Source of the DNA: JAQVSH01 sp964451605
Lineage (GTDB): Bacteria; Bacteroidota; Bacteroidia; Bacteroidales; UBA4181
DNA: 23,634 bases
Direction: 5' to 3'
NCBI GenBank assembly: GCA_964451605.1
Contig: CAYVJA010000045.1
Span: 1 to 23,634, forward strand
Within the stretch, counting starts at the first letter, position 1; each line of letters opens with the position of its first letter. Position numbers and translations under genes: made by a program. The notes under the pieces were generated by a model. That model saw only the letters and a program-made list of their open reading frames with translations, had not been told where the DNA came from and ran no database searches. Shown here in pieces: positions 1 through 7,563 of the stretch.

Positions 1-424
<424 letters not shown>

Positions 425-478
425 AACTCGTTCTAATTAAGAAAATGATTGATTGTTTTTACTTTTAAACTATAATTG

Positions 479-550
<72 letters not shown>

Positions 551-567
551 TTGATGCCGAAAAAAAG

Positions 568-640
568 AGCGGGAGACGAGACTCGAACCCGCGACCCTAA
601 CCTTGGAAGGGTTATGCTCTACCAACTGAGCTACTCCCGC
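568..640 (-). tRNA. glyT: tRNA-Gly (anticodon UCC)
   Basis: Minus-strand cloverleaf with acceptor GCGGGAG/CTCCCGC, anticodon stem TAACC/GGTTA around loop CTTCCAA (anticodon TCC) and a T arm with TTCGAGT. CCA is not encoded. It sits third in the tRNA-tuf cluster, as glyT does in E. coli. Confidence 0.96.
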
Positions 641-679
641 GTTGAATCCGGGAAACCGGACACTCTGTTTTTCTAAGCG

Positions 680-762
680 TGGGGAGAGGAGGATTCGAAC
701 CTCCGAAGTCGTACGACAACAGATTTACAGTCTGCCCCAGTTGGCCGCTTTGGTATCTCCCC
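680..762 (-). tRNA. tyrU: tRNA-Tyr (anticodon GUA)
   Basis: Minus-strand class II tRNA with acceptor GGGGAGA/TCTCCCC, anticodon loop CTGTAAA (anticodon GTA), a long variable arm typical of bacterial tRNA-Tyr, and T loop TTCGAAT. At 83 nt without CCA it has the expected length. Second in the tRNA-tuf cluster. Confidence 0.97.
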
Positions 763-823
763 GATTAATCTGTATCTTACTAAGAATCAGACTACTATTA
801 GAATCAATAAAAAAAGAACTTCG

Positions 824-897
824 AGCCGATGGAGGGATTCGAACCCCCGACCAGCTGATTACAAATCAGCTGCTCTGGCCAACTGAGCTACATCGGC
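824..897 (-). tRNA. thrU: tRNA-Thr (anticodon UGU)
   Basis: Minus-strand cloverleaf with acceptor GCCGATG/CATCGGC, anticodon stem GCTGA/TCAGC around loop TTTGTAA (anticodon TGT), and T arm GGGGG/CCCTC-type with TTCGAAT. First gene of the tRNA-tuf cluster, starting about 45 bases after the promoter -7 box at 942-949. Confidence 0.96.
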
Positions 898-941
898 ATA
901 AGCCTTTCGAGCCGCTCCCTCCTTCGTTTTGAAAAGGTGTG

Positions 942-972
942 CAAATGTAGTCAAATTTTTATATCCTACAAG
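942..972 (-). promoter_or_regulatory. Promoter of the tRNA-tuf operon
   Basis: Read on the minus strand, TTG (969-971) is followed after 19 bases by TACATTTG (942-949), which fits the Bacteroidetes -33 TTG / -7 TAnnTTTG promoter. It lies between hpf and the first tRNA, so the tRNA-tuf unit can be transcribed independently of rpsU-xerC-hpf. Confidence 0.75.
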
Positions 973-994
973 AGAGCCCGTCACTTTTTAAAAA

Positions 995-1294
995 TCAGAT
1001 CTCTTTTTTCTTTTCCTTTGCTTTTATCACCTGCCGTTGCAGTACATCAATCAGTCCATCAACCGCCTCCTCGAACGAAGGGCTCTGTTTACGCGAGATG
1101 ATATCGACGCCCGGAACCAGTACTCTGATGTCAACCACTTTGTTTGCGGCCGACTCGTCGTTGTCTAATTTCAGGGTGACTTCAAAAGCCTGAATGGCAT
1201 CCCACATCTTTTCAATTTTCGTGAGTTTCTTCTCAATAAACTCAATCAACTTTTTGTCGGCATTGAAATGTACCGTCTGAATTCTGAGATCCAT
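995..1294 (-). CDS. hpf: Ribosome hibernation promoting factor (short HPF/RaiA family)
   Basis: HPF proteins bind the 30S decoding region of idle ribosomes and help form inactive ribosomes in slow growth. This 99-residue protein has the single beta-alpha-beta-beta-beta-alpha S30AE/RaiA domain (MDLRIQTVHF start, FEVTLKLD, VVDIRVLVPG, a basic C-terminal helix ending KAKEKKKEI), so it is the short form without the dimerisation domain of long HPF. The start ATG at 1292-1294 is 5 bases after a GGAGG ribosome-binding site. It follows xerC by 14 bases and probably shares its transcript from the rpsU promoter. Location beside a tRNA-tuf operon suits a translation-linked role. Confidence 0.93.
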   Translation of the reverse strand: MDLRIQTVHFNADKKLIEFIEKKLTKIEKMWDAIQAFEVTLKLDNDESAANKVVDIRVLVPGVDIISRKQSPSFEEAVDGLIDVLQRQVIKAKEKKKEI

Positions 1295-1299
1295 AATTA

Positions 1300-1304
1300 C
1301 CTCC
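1300..1304 (-). promoter_or_regulatory. Shine-Dalgarno site of hpf
   Basis: GGAGG on the minus strand, 5 bases before the hpf ATG. Strong Shine-Dalgarno sequences are uncommon in Bacteroidetes, and I see no comparable one before most other genes in this window, so it stands out. Confidence 0.7.
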
Positions 1305-1308
1305 GTTT

Positions 1309-2193
1309 TTACGCTCTTGGATGAGCACGTTTATAAACAGTTTTAAGCGTCTTGATCGTGTTGTGGGTATATATCTGAGTAACACCCAGCGAAGCATGCC
1401 CCAACAAATTTTTTATGGCCGTAATATCGGCCCCATGGTTTAACAGGTGAGTGGCAAAGGTATGCCTGAATACGTGAGGACTCCTTTTGCGAAGAGCCAG
1501 AATCGATCCAAGAACCGACCGGGAAAGCCGATTGACCCAAACGGGATAGAGGGGTTTTCCGCTGTCTGTAACAAAGAAAAAGGGATGATCTCTTTGAGGA
1601 AATGCTTCGTTAAGCGACTCTCTATACCTATATAATATAGATACCGTTTCGGGAAGCAGCGGGATAATCCTTTCCCGGTTCCGCTTTCCCAAAACTTTAA
1701 TACGTGCCTCGTCAAGATTCACACCCGAAATAGTAAGACCCGTCAACTCCGAGAGTCGAATACCGGAGGCATAGAGGAGAATGATCACCGCCCGATTCCG
1801 AATACCGGCAAAACCATCACCCCACACAGATTCGGTATCGAGCAAAATACTGAGTTCCTTTTCGGGGACAAAATCCGGAAGGCGTTTAGCGGTCTTGAGC
1901 GAAGGAATCAATGCAGCAGGATTGGCCTTAACATAGCCCACCTTATGAAGCCATGAATAGAAAGAACGTACCGAGGAAAGCTTACGATTCACAGAAGGTG
2001 GCGCAATGCCCGCCTCTGAAAGAGAAACAATCCAGGCTCGTATATGTTCTGCGGAAATTTCAGAATCGACTGCATCAATACCATCGAGAAACAGCATGTA
2101 CTGATTCAGGTCGGACTGATAGGCGCCCAATGTATGCGTAGAATAACGGCGCTCATGTTGAAGATAAGCTAAGTATGCACCGATATAATCCAT
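1309..2193 (-). CDS. xerC: Tyrosine site-specific recombinase, XerC/XerD type
   Basis: Xer recombinases resolve chromosome dimers at dif sites near the terminus. The 294-residue length is the usual one for XerC/D. The N-terminal SAM-like core-binding domain spans roughly residues 1-95 and the catalytic domain 105-294. All catalytic residues are visible: Arg146 (ASGIRLSEL), Lys170 (VLGKRNRER), His240 and Arg243 (HVFRHTFATH), His266 (LLGHASLG) and the nucleophile Tyr275 (IYTHN). It lies between rpsU (38 bases upstream) and hpf (14 bases downstream) in one direction, so cotranscription is likely. Its housekeeping context, with no att-like repeats around it, argues against an integrase of a mobile element. 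Whether it is XerC or XerD cannot be settled from one gene. Confidence 0.92.
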   Translation of the reverse strand: MDYIGAYLAYLQHERRYSTHTLGAYQSDLNQYMLFLDGIDAVDSEISAEHIRAWIVSLSEAGIAPPSVNRKLSSVRSFYSWLHKVGYVKANPAALIPSLKTAKRLPDFVPEKELSILLDTESVWGDGFAGIRNRAVIILLYASGIRLSELTGLTISGVNLDEARIKVLGKRNRERIIPLLPETVSILYRYRESLNEAFPQRDHPFFFVTDSGKPLYPVWVNRLSRSVLGSILALRKRSPHVFRHTFATHLLNHGADITAIKNLLGHASLGVTQIYTHNTIKTLKTVYKRAHPRA

Positions 2194-2231
2194 ATCCTAC
2201 AGATTATCCGCGCAAACGATACCAACAACAG

Positions 2232-2423
2232 CTACTCCTCTGTCTGCTGCAGTTGCTGTACGTAGATGGCGTGGTTTTTTTGCTCGCGCATTGCAACCGA
2301 AGGCTTCTCGAATGCCTGCCGACGACGGAGTTCCTTCATAATGCCGGTTTTTTCGAATTTCCTTTTGAATTTCTTCAAAGCTCTTTCAATGTTCTCGCCT
2401 TCCTTGATGGGTACAATAATCAT
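2232..2423 (-). CDS. rpsU: 30S ribosomal protein S21
   Basis: S21 is a small basic protein of the 30S platform, near the anti-Shine-Dalgarno end of 16S rRNA. The 63-residue product has the family hallmarks: MIIVPIKEGENIERALKKFKRKFEKTG, then ELRRRQAFEKPS and a charged C-terminal helix. It heads the unit rpsU-xerC-hpf and has a promoter with -7 box TAATTTTG at 2468-2475. The leader of about 40 bases shows no Shine-Dalgarno sequence. Confidence 0.97.
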   Translation of the reverse strand: MIIVPIKEGENIERALKKFKRKFEKTGIMKELRRRQAFEKPSVAMREQKNHAIYVQQLQQTEE

Positions 2424-2467
2424 AGTGCTATGTAATTGATTTGATTTGGGGTCTGTAAAACGAACTG

Positions 2468-2498
2468 CAAAATTAGTGAAACTTATCTATTAAAAAAA
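2468..2498 (-). promoter_or_regulatory. Promoter of rpsU-xerC-hpf
   Basis: On the minus strand TAATTTTG (2468-2475) matches the -7 consensus TAnnTTTG exactly. Nineteen bases upstream there is only a T run rather than a good TTG, so the -33 element is weak. Confidence 0.6.
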
Positions 2499-2521
2499 TA
2501 GGACGGAAAGAATCTGTTACT

Positions 2522-3208
2522 TCAATTCTCCCTCTTTTTCGGGTAAGGGGGCTCAGAAAGAGGTAAAACCGAAATATAGGGCCTCATAATTAAAAAGAGT
2601 GAATCGCCCCAGATATGTTGTCTGATATCACTGAGCGAATTTACTACCCCCTGTTGCCTCCTATATCGAAAAAGAAGCTCTACATCAGCGGCTTCCAAGT
2701 AGGGATGACGAAGAAAACGGCCAAAGCTGTCGTGGTTCACGTCGAGTTTAACAAGGGCGAGCGTATCTACAAAGAGATAGGGTATACACCTCCTGTAAAG
2801 AAGAGAGTCGATGCCGTATACCTCAAGAAGTTGCCGCTTTTCCACAAAACCGCCCAAAAGGTTGCGATATTTCACAATACGCGCCGACAGCACAGCCCCA
2901 ATACCGGGCAGCCGGGAAAAATCGGCGGTATCGGCGCGATTCATCTCGATGCGTTCTTCCACCCCCCGCGGGCTTCGATAGGCCGACCGATTTGCCTCTC
3001 GCTTTGCGAAAGAATCAAACTGAGCAAAATAAAGAGCCGCAAGCGAATCGGTCAGGAACAAATTTTTCTCTCCGCCGCGTTCCCTTTGGCCGGGCGTTTC
3101 TACCCACAAAGCAACCCCTGCGAGCACAATCAGCAGCAAGGTGAGCCAAACCACTGCACGCTGCTCACTTCGGGTAAAGAGAGAGGCAATCAACAGAGAG
3201 AGTCGCAT
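2522..3208 (-). CDS. Membrane-anchored helix-hairpin-helix protein (ComEA-like repeats)
   Basis: A 228-residue protein with one transmembrane segment near residues 18-36 (VVWLTLLLIVLAGVALWV) and a C-terminal part made of helix-hairpin-helix repeats. The clearest copy is MNRADTADFSRLPGIGAVLSARIVKYRNLLGGF (about residues 88-120), followed by QLLEVYGID and a degenerate copy around LDVNHDSFGRFLRHPYLEAADV. Such repeats bind DNA non-specifically in ComEA, the DNA-uptake receptor, but this family in Bacteroidetes is broad and mostly uncharacterised; no comEC or other competence gene is near. It starts about 100 bases after tamL in the same direction and may be cotranscribed. Function beyond possible DNA binding at the cell envelope is inference. 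Confidence 0.8.
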   Translation of the reverse strand: MRLSLLIASLFTRSEQRAVVWLTLLLIVLAGVALWVETPGQRERGGEKNLFLTDSLAALYFAQFDSFAKREANRSAYRSPRGVEERIEMNRADTADFSRLPGIGAVLSARIVKYRNLLGGFVEKRQLLEVYGIDSLLYRRCIPYLFVDTLALVKLDVNHDSFGRFLRHPYLEAADVELLFRYRRQQGVVNSLSDIRQHIWGDSLFLIMRPYISVLPLSEPPYPKKREN

Positions 3209-3310
3209 AGCGAAACCACATAATCAGTAACAGACGTGGCTAACTTAGCAGATGAGACGCGGGTTTCCTACAGACACGCGAAAGGGAACCCTCCGGGGAA
3301 GGCAAAAAGA

Positions 3311-5593
3311 CTAAAAGGGATATCCAATCCCGAAGTTAAAGGCAAAATCGTCCCAGGTAACAGGTCTGTTCCCCCAGATCCAACCCTCGATCGGATCGCG
3401 CCCCTTCACCCCAATATCGATTCGTCCCACAACAAAAGAGAAATCGAACCGTAAACCGGCTCCCCCATTAAGGGCAATCTCTTTATAAAAGCGATCCCAT
3501 GCAAAATCGGCACCGGGCCGTAACGGGTCGCGTGTGAAATTCCAAATATTCCCGGCATCCATAAAGAGCGCCCCATGCAAAATCCAGAAGAGTTTAAAAC
3601 GATGTTCTACGTTAAACTCCAGACGGATATCGCCTGTGCTGTTATTATAGGCACTGGTATCGCGATAAGAGCCGGGGCCCAGCGAACGGATGCGCCATCC
3701 GCGTAAGCCGAAGGCGCCTCCCGAGTAGTACTGTTTCTGGAAGGGAAGTACATTGGAGTTATCGTAGGGTCTTCCTACTCCGGCAAAGAAGCGGTACACC
3801 AGTTTCGAACCCTCCGAGACACCCCCTAACGGTTGGTGCAGACGAAAATCGATATCTGTCTTAATGTACTGTGCCCATGGCGAGCCAAACATGGAATGGG
3901 GAAATTCATTTCTGGACGAACCCCATAACGAGAAGGCAGCCGACTGAAGAGCCCCTGCCGATTCCAGGTTAAAACGCAGCTGCAGATAGTTTCCACCCGG
4001 CGAACGGGGTTGAGTTGAGAAAAGAAACCCGGTAGAGGCGGCCAATATGGTATGCGGAATGTAGCTCTTCTCTATATACATCCCCCTTATCCGGTTACGA
4101 TAGGTATCCGAAAGATCCGAATCGACATAATAGAAATCGAAAGGCTTATAGTAATAGGTCCAGTTTCGACCTACCCGCCACCCGAAATTCATAGAGAGAT
4201 TGGCCACCGATCTTCGGTATTCCGGACGCTGCAAATAGTTATAGCCCGCCGAAAAGGTGGTTTTGGGTGCAGTGTACCTGACTCTCCGCTCCACCCCTCC
4301 GGGCAGCATCAGCTTAGGAAGCGTGATGGATCCTTCTATCGAATACTCGCTCGAACCTTTAAAACGGCCTTCTCCCCTTGAGGCAAACGACTCACTGGCA
4401 ATCTTGGTTCGCAGGTCTAAGATTTCGGCATTCCGAAAAAGACTTCTGTTTTGGTAATTCAGCGTTACTCCGCCACCGTAATCGCCCTGAGAATAGGTGG
4501 CCTCGGTTTCTGCGGAGAGGCTCTGTTTCTTAAACGGGGTTACCTGTATCTGACAATGAAGCCGGTCGGGAGCCTGCGACGGAGTGGCAGGGTCGAGCAA
4601 ACTATACTGGATATTGACCAATTTAAAGCTGCGCAACCCAATCAGGTTCCGATAGGTATTCTCTTCGTCCAGAAGCGAATAGAGTGAGTCAGGGCGCAAC
4701 TGAACTGCGCGGTTCAGCGCTACCGGACCCACATAGGGAGGCTGTTTCAATACGAATGCAATCCGGTTGTAGAGCAGTGTATCGAAAGGTACCTGGGTAG
4801 CGTTCAGGAAGCGGTCGCCCAATGCATCGACCATCACCTTACCCACGGTATACTGGCGGTGCGGTGCGGCGATGGGGCGGCCTGCGCCGTCGAGTTTCCT
4901 GACATTTCCCACCACCAGCTCCAGATTGGCCACCAAAGGAGTGGAGGAGGTATCAATCTGAAAAAAGATATAATCGGAGGTGAACTCGAAGTATCCCCGG
5001 TTGCGCAGCAGTTTTTCGATTCGGTCTCTTTCGCGCTGCAGGAGATCATGATCGAAGGGAAGACCGGGACGAAGCAGGGAATGAAGGGTATCCCTGAGAA
5101 TCACTTTTCTGAGGCTACTGTCCGAAACGGACCGGGTAATCCTGCCCAGGCGATGGGCTTCGGCCGGATTCACCAGATAACGCACCACAGCTCTGCGAGG
5201 CCGAAGCCGGGTGGTGTCGTTCACCGTAGCACTGTAGTACCCCTTGGTTTCAAGAAAGTGCAATAACTGGGCACTGCTTTTTTGGGTAAGGTCCTCGCTC
5301 CATAACACGGGGGCCTCTCCCACCGACCGGAGACCTCTTTGAAAACGGGTCTCTTTCGAAGGGTTCGAACGGTTATAGAGCCAGAGATGAAATCGCCCGC
5401 CCAGCACCCGCTTATTGGGAGCCTGTTTCAGGTGAGGCCGCAAATCCGACTGTTTAATCTCTCTTCCTGTCACGCGTATTTCAACCCGGTTCAGCAGATA
5501 GCGGTCGGAAGGGATTCTGCGCGCAGGCTGACAACCCGCAAAAAGCAGAAGCATGAAGGCTATAGAAGAGAGAAGAGAAAGTAGTCGCCGCAC
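3311..5593 (-). CDS. tamL: TamL-type Omp85 outer-membrane assembly lipoprotein
   Basis: Omp85 proteins insert beta-barrels into the outer membrane; in Bacteroidetes the TamA-like member is a lipoprotein called TamL. The 760-residue product begins with a lipoprotein signal peptide ending in LFAGC (Cys21). POTRA-like repeats follow to about residue 370, and then a C-terminal 16-strand-type barrel with many aromatic, alternating strands, the signature GAFGLRGWRIRSLGPGSY (about 645-662) and a final strand ending in GIGYPF. The start is GTG at 5591-5593: it gives a proper signal peptide and an in-frame stop lies just upstream. A partner TamB is not in the window. The divergent neighbour is an RNA methyltransferase; the promoters of the two overlap. 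Confidence 0.88.
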   Translation of the reverse strand: MRRLLSLLSSIAFMLLLFAGCQPARRIPSDRYLLNRVEIRVTGREIKQSDLRPHLKQAPNKRVLGGRFHLWLYNRSNPSKETRFQRGLRSVGEAPVLWSEDLTQKSSAQLLHFLETKGYYSATVNDTTRLRPRRAVVRYLVNPAEAHRLGRITRSVSDSSLRKVILRDTLHSLLRPGLPFDHDLLQRERDRIEKLLRNRGYFEFTSDYIFFQIDTSSTPLVANLELVVGNVRKLDGAGRPIAAPHRQYTVGKVMVDALGDRFLNATQVPFDTLLYNRIAFVLKQPPYVGPVALNRAVQLRPDSLYSLLDEENTYRNLIGLRSFKLVNIQYSLLDPATPSQAPDRLHCQIQVTPFKKQSLSAETEATYSQGDYGGGVTLNYQNRSLFRNAEILDLRTKIASESFASRGEGRFKGSSEYSIEGSITLPKLMLPGGVERRVRYTAPKTTFSAGYNYLQRPEYRRSVANLSMNFGWRVGRNWTYYYKPFDFYYVDSDLSDTYRNRIRGMYIEKSYIPHTILAASTGFLFSTQPRSPGGNYLQLRFNLESAGALQSAAFSLWGSSRNEFPHSMFGSPWAQYIKTDIDFRLHQPLGGVSEGSKLVYRFFAGVGRPYDNSNVLPFQKQYYSGGAFGLRGWRIRSLGPGSYRDTSAYNNSTGDIRLEFNVEHRFKLFWILHGALFMDAGNIWNFTRDPLRPGADFAWDRFYKEIALNGGAGLRFDFSFVVGRIDIGVKGRDPIEGWIWGNRPVTWDDFAFNFGIGYPF

Positions 5594-5630
5594 CGGTTAA
5601 AGAATTAACAAAAAAAGAGGCAAGTTCAGG

Positions 5631-5638
5631 CAAAAATA
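5631..5638 (-). promoter_or_regulatory. -7 box of the tamL promoter
   Basis: On the minus strand TATTTTTG fits TAnnTTTG, about 38 bases before the tamL GTG. No TTG sits at the usual 19-base spacing (one occurs at 15), so the -33 is doubtful. Confidence 0.5.
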
Positions 5639-5644
5639 ATGCTT

Positions 5645-5652
5645 TATCTTTG
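5645..5652 (+). promoter_or_regulatory. -7 box of the RNA methyltransferase promoter
   Basis: TATCTTTG matches TAnnTTTG, 24 bases before the ATG at 5677. An in-frame TTG at 5650 is part of this box, so it is not a translation start. The box is only 6 bases from the opposing tamL -7 box. Confidence 0.6.
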
Positions 5653-5676
5653 ACAACCATTACTGCATGGCTAAAG

Positions 5677-6468
5677 ATGCTCACGAAAAAGCTGGTTCAA
5701 CAGGTTAAAGCACTCGAAATCAAGAAAGAGAGAGATCTTTCGGGCAATTTTCTGGCCGAAGGTGAAAAACTGGTGAGCGAAATTTTGGCTGCCGGCTGGC
5801 CTATCGAGAGGCTCTTTGCCACGCCCGAATGGATTGAACTCTGTGCCGAAAGGCAAATACAACTTCCTCACTCTTTGATCCGGGTATCCCCGGCGGAGTT
5901 AGAGAGAATCTCATTGCTGAAAAGCCCGCGCTATGTGGCGGCCGTTGTACGAAAGCCTGTTACTCCTGCTCTCTCCCCGAAACTTTTCGATGATTGGACT
6001 CTCTTTCTCGATACTGTGCAGGATCCCGGCAATATGGGAACCATTCTCAGAATTGCCGATTGGTTCGGTATCCGGCATGTAGTGGCTACGCCCGGCTCAG
6101 CCGACGCATTTCAGCCTAAAGTGGTGCAATCGACTATGGGTGCCATTACCCGGGTTACCGTTTATACACTTACCGCCTCAGATTTTTTTTCGCAAAAGGC
6201 GTTACTGGCGCCCGAAGTACCGGTATACGGTGCCTCTTTGCAGGGCGAAAATCTGTATGGCACATCTTTTGCCGCTCCTGGAGTGGTGGTCATGGGAAAT
6301 GAATCGAGGGGAATTTTTCCCGAAACGGCCGGATACATCAACCGGCATCTGTTTATTCCTCCATTCCCACCGGGAGCCGAAACTTCGGAATCATTAAATG
6401 TTGCAGTAGCAACGGCTGTGATTTGTGCCGAAATCAGGCGCCAAAACTATGGACCACAAAACCTGTAA
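5677..6468 (+). CDS. TrmH/SpoU family RNA 2'-O-methyltransferase
   Basis: SPOUT enzymes of this family methylate ribose 2'-OH groups of rRNA or tRNA with S-adenosylmethionine. The 263-residue product has an N-terminal RNA-binding domain (ALEIKKERDLSGNFLAEGEKLVSEIL, residues about 10-85) and the C-terminal knotted SpoU domain with motif 1 (VQDPGNMGTILRIADWFG), motif 2 (VVMGNESRGIFPE) and motif 3 (ETSESLNVAVATAVICAE). The ATG at 5677 is chosen because the upstream in-frame TTG lies inside the -7 box. It forms a two-gene unit with the small membrane protein that starts 3 bases after its stop. The substrate base cannot be predicted; RlmB, TrmH and TsnR-like enzymes look alike at this level. Confidence 0.9.
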   Translation: MLTKKLVQQVKALEIKKERDLSGNFLAEGEKLVSEILAAGWPIERLFATPEWIELCAERQIQLPHSLIRVSPAELERISLLKSPRYVAAVVRKPVTPALSPKLFDDWTLFLDTVQDPGNMGTILRIADWFGIRHVVATPGSADAFQPKVVQSTMGAITRVTVYTLTASDFFSQKALLAPEVPVYGASLQGENLYGTSFAAPGVVVMGNESRGIFPETAGYINRHLFIPPFPPGAETSESLNVAVATAVICAEIRRQNYGPQNL

Positions 6469-6471
6469 GAG

Positions 6472-6741
6472 ATGCTTACTCTGTTTATTATCACATCAAT
6501 ATTTATGGGTATCGCAGTAGCCGGTCTGGCTATTAGAATGTTACTGGTGAAAAGCGGAAAATTTCCCGATACCCATATCGAACACAACCCGCATATGAAG
6601 GCCCGCGGCATCGGGTGTGCCCGCGACGAAAAATCATTATGCCAAGGCATCTGCACTCCCCAAAAGGGCGAAGCCTTTACCTGTAACGGGAAACCGGGTA
6701 TGGAGGAGAGTTGCGCTGCCTGCGGATTTCGTGCTCAGTGA
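6472..6741 (+). CDS. Small cysteine-rich membrane protein, function unknown
   Basis: An 89-residue protein with an N-terminal hydrophobic helix (about residues 2-22, TLFIITSIFMGIAVAGLAIRM) followed by a soluble part with six cysteines at 49, 57, 61, 71, 81 and 84 and a histidine-containing stretch THIEHNPHMK (34-43). The ATG is 3 bases after the stop of the RNA methyltransferase, so the two are cotranscribed. Short single-pass proteins of this general layout occur widely in Bacteroidetes and are annotated only as membrane or secreted protein. The cysteine spacing could bind a metal or form disulfides; which is not visible. I do not know its function. Confidence 0.75.
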   Translation: MLTLFIITSIFMGIAVAGLAIRMLLVKSGKFPDTHIEHNPHMKARGIGCARDEKSLCQGICTPQKGEAFTCNGKPGMEESCAACGFRAQ

Positions 6742-6760
6742 TGCGCGAACGCGCAGCGCA
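6742..6760. repeat. GC-rich palindromic element between convergent genes
   Basis: TGCGCG-AA-CGCGCA (6742-6755) is a perfect 6-bp inverted repeat filling the 24-base gap between two convergent stop codons. Read on the minus strand the 19-base segment starts TGCGCTGCGCG, which is shared with the element at 21027. It could act as a bidirectional terminator hairpin, but there is no T tract. Confidence 0.5.
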
Positions 6761-6765
6761 GGGGA

Positions 6766-7488
6766 TTAGAAGTTGGGCGACAGGAGGTAGCGTGAGTAGA
6801 ACTCTTCTATAATCTTCACTGCTTCGTCGGCTGTATCCACTACCTTGAAGAGATCCAGATCCGGGGGGCTTATGTAGTGATGACGCTCTAGCACCACCTT
6901 CTTAATCCATTCTACCAAGTCGCCCCAATAATCGGATCCTACCATAATAATAGGGAATCGCCCAACCTTTCGGGTCTGAATCAGCGTGAGCGACTCAAAG
7001 AGTTCATCGAAAGTGCCAAACCCGCCGGGAAGTGCGATAAAGCCCTGCGCATACTTCACAAACATGGTTTTACGCACAAAAAAGTGATCGAACGAGATGG
7101 ATTTTTCGGGATCGATATAGCGATTGGCATTCTGCTCGTGCGGGAGCACAATATTTAATCCCACCGAACGACCTTTCCCCCGTCTGGCACCTTTGTTTGC
7201 GGCCTCCATAATACCTCCGCCGCCACCGGTAATCACGCCATAGCCCAAACGGGTCAATTTATAGGCAATCTCTTCGGCAAGCAGGTAATAACGATCGTCG
7301 GGAGGAGTCCGGGCCGAACCGAAGATAGAGACACAGGGGCCAATCTTGGCCAAACGGTCGAACCCATCGACAAATTCTCCCATAATGCGAAAAATACGCC
7401 AGGAGTCGTCGGTTTTAATCTCATTCCAGCTTTTCTGTTCGAAAGCATCTTTAATGAGCTCTTCGTCGTTGTTTGGATCGTTAACCAT
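6766..7488 (-). CDS. LOG family nucleotide phosphoribohydrolase-like protein (TIGR00730)
   Basis: Members of this Rossmann-fold family release the base from nucleoside 5'-monophosphates; plant and actinobacterial relatives activate cytokinins, and other bacterial members act on AMP or other NMPs. The 240-residue product has the hallmarks: GSARTPP near residue 56, YGVITGGGGGIMEAANKGA, and the catalytic PGGFGTFDELFE. The ATG at 7486-7488 gives MVNDPNNDEE. Its promoter starts in the stop codon of uvrA upstream, and its leader is made of 7-bp repeats, with a hairpin covering the ATG. So despite the same direction and a 70-base gap it is probably expressed separately from uvrA. The physiological substrate is unknown. 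Confidence 0.88.
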   Translation of the reverse strand: MVNDPNNDEELIKDAFEQKSWNEIKTDDSWRIFRIMGEFVDGFDRLAKIGPCVSIFGSARTPPDDRYYLLAEEIAYKLTRLGYGVITGGGGGIMEAANKGARRGKGRSVGLNIVLPHEQNANRYIDPEKSISFDHFFVRKTMFVKYAQGFIALPGGFGTFDELFESLTLIQTRKVGRFPIIMVGSDYWGDLVEWIKKVVLERHHYISPPDLDLFKVVDTADEAVKIIEEFYSRYLLSPNF

Positions 7489-7508
7489 GGGGATGAATTA
7501 ATGGTTAA
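7481..7508 (-). promoter_or_regulatory. Start-codon hairpin in the LOG gene leader
   Basis: The arms TTAACCAT and ATGGTTAA (plus strand 7501-7508 and 7481-7488) are perfect 8-bp inverted repeats with a 12-base loop. In the minus-strand mRNA the second arm contains the AUG and first codons, so folding would hide the start. One arm is the first heptamer unit of the array. Confidence 0.5.
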
Positions 7509-7535
7509 TGGTGAATGGTAAATGGTGAATGGTAA
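7501..7535. repeat. Heptamer tandem array, five units of ATGGTNA
   Basis: Five contiguous 7-bp units: ATGGTTA, ATGGTGA, ATGGTAA, ATGGTGA, ATGGTAA. The array lies 13-47 bases upstream of the LOG gene start and downstream of its predicted promoter, so most of it is transcribed as leader RNA. Only the sixth base of the unit varies. Confidence 0.9.
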
Positions 7536-7563
7536 AGATAGGCGATTTGGGTCTTTGTTCAAA
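7533..7563 (-). promoter_or_regulatory. Promoter of the LOG family gene
   Basis: On the minus strand TTTG (7560-7563, overlapping the uvrA stop codon) is followed after exactly 19 bases by TATCTTTA (7533-7540), one mismatch from TAnnTTTG. The end of the -7 box merges with the heptamer array. Confidence 0.6.

Noticed and set aside
642..932. Open frame across the tRNA cluster
   Set aside because: It spans two tRNA genes in full; the frame is a by-product.
1309..2193. Phage or transposon integrase next to a tRNA cluster
   Set aside because: Length, motif order and position between rpsU and hpf fit housekeeping XerC/D; no duplicated tRNA end or other mobile gene is present.
5650..5676. TTG start extending the RNA methyltransferase by nine codons
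   Set aside because: The TTG is the end of the -7 box TATCTTTG, so it is upstream of the expected transcript start.
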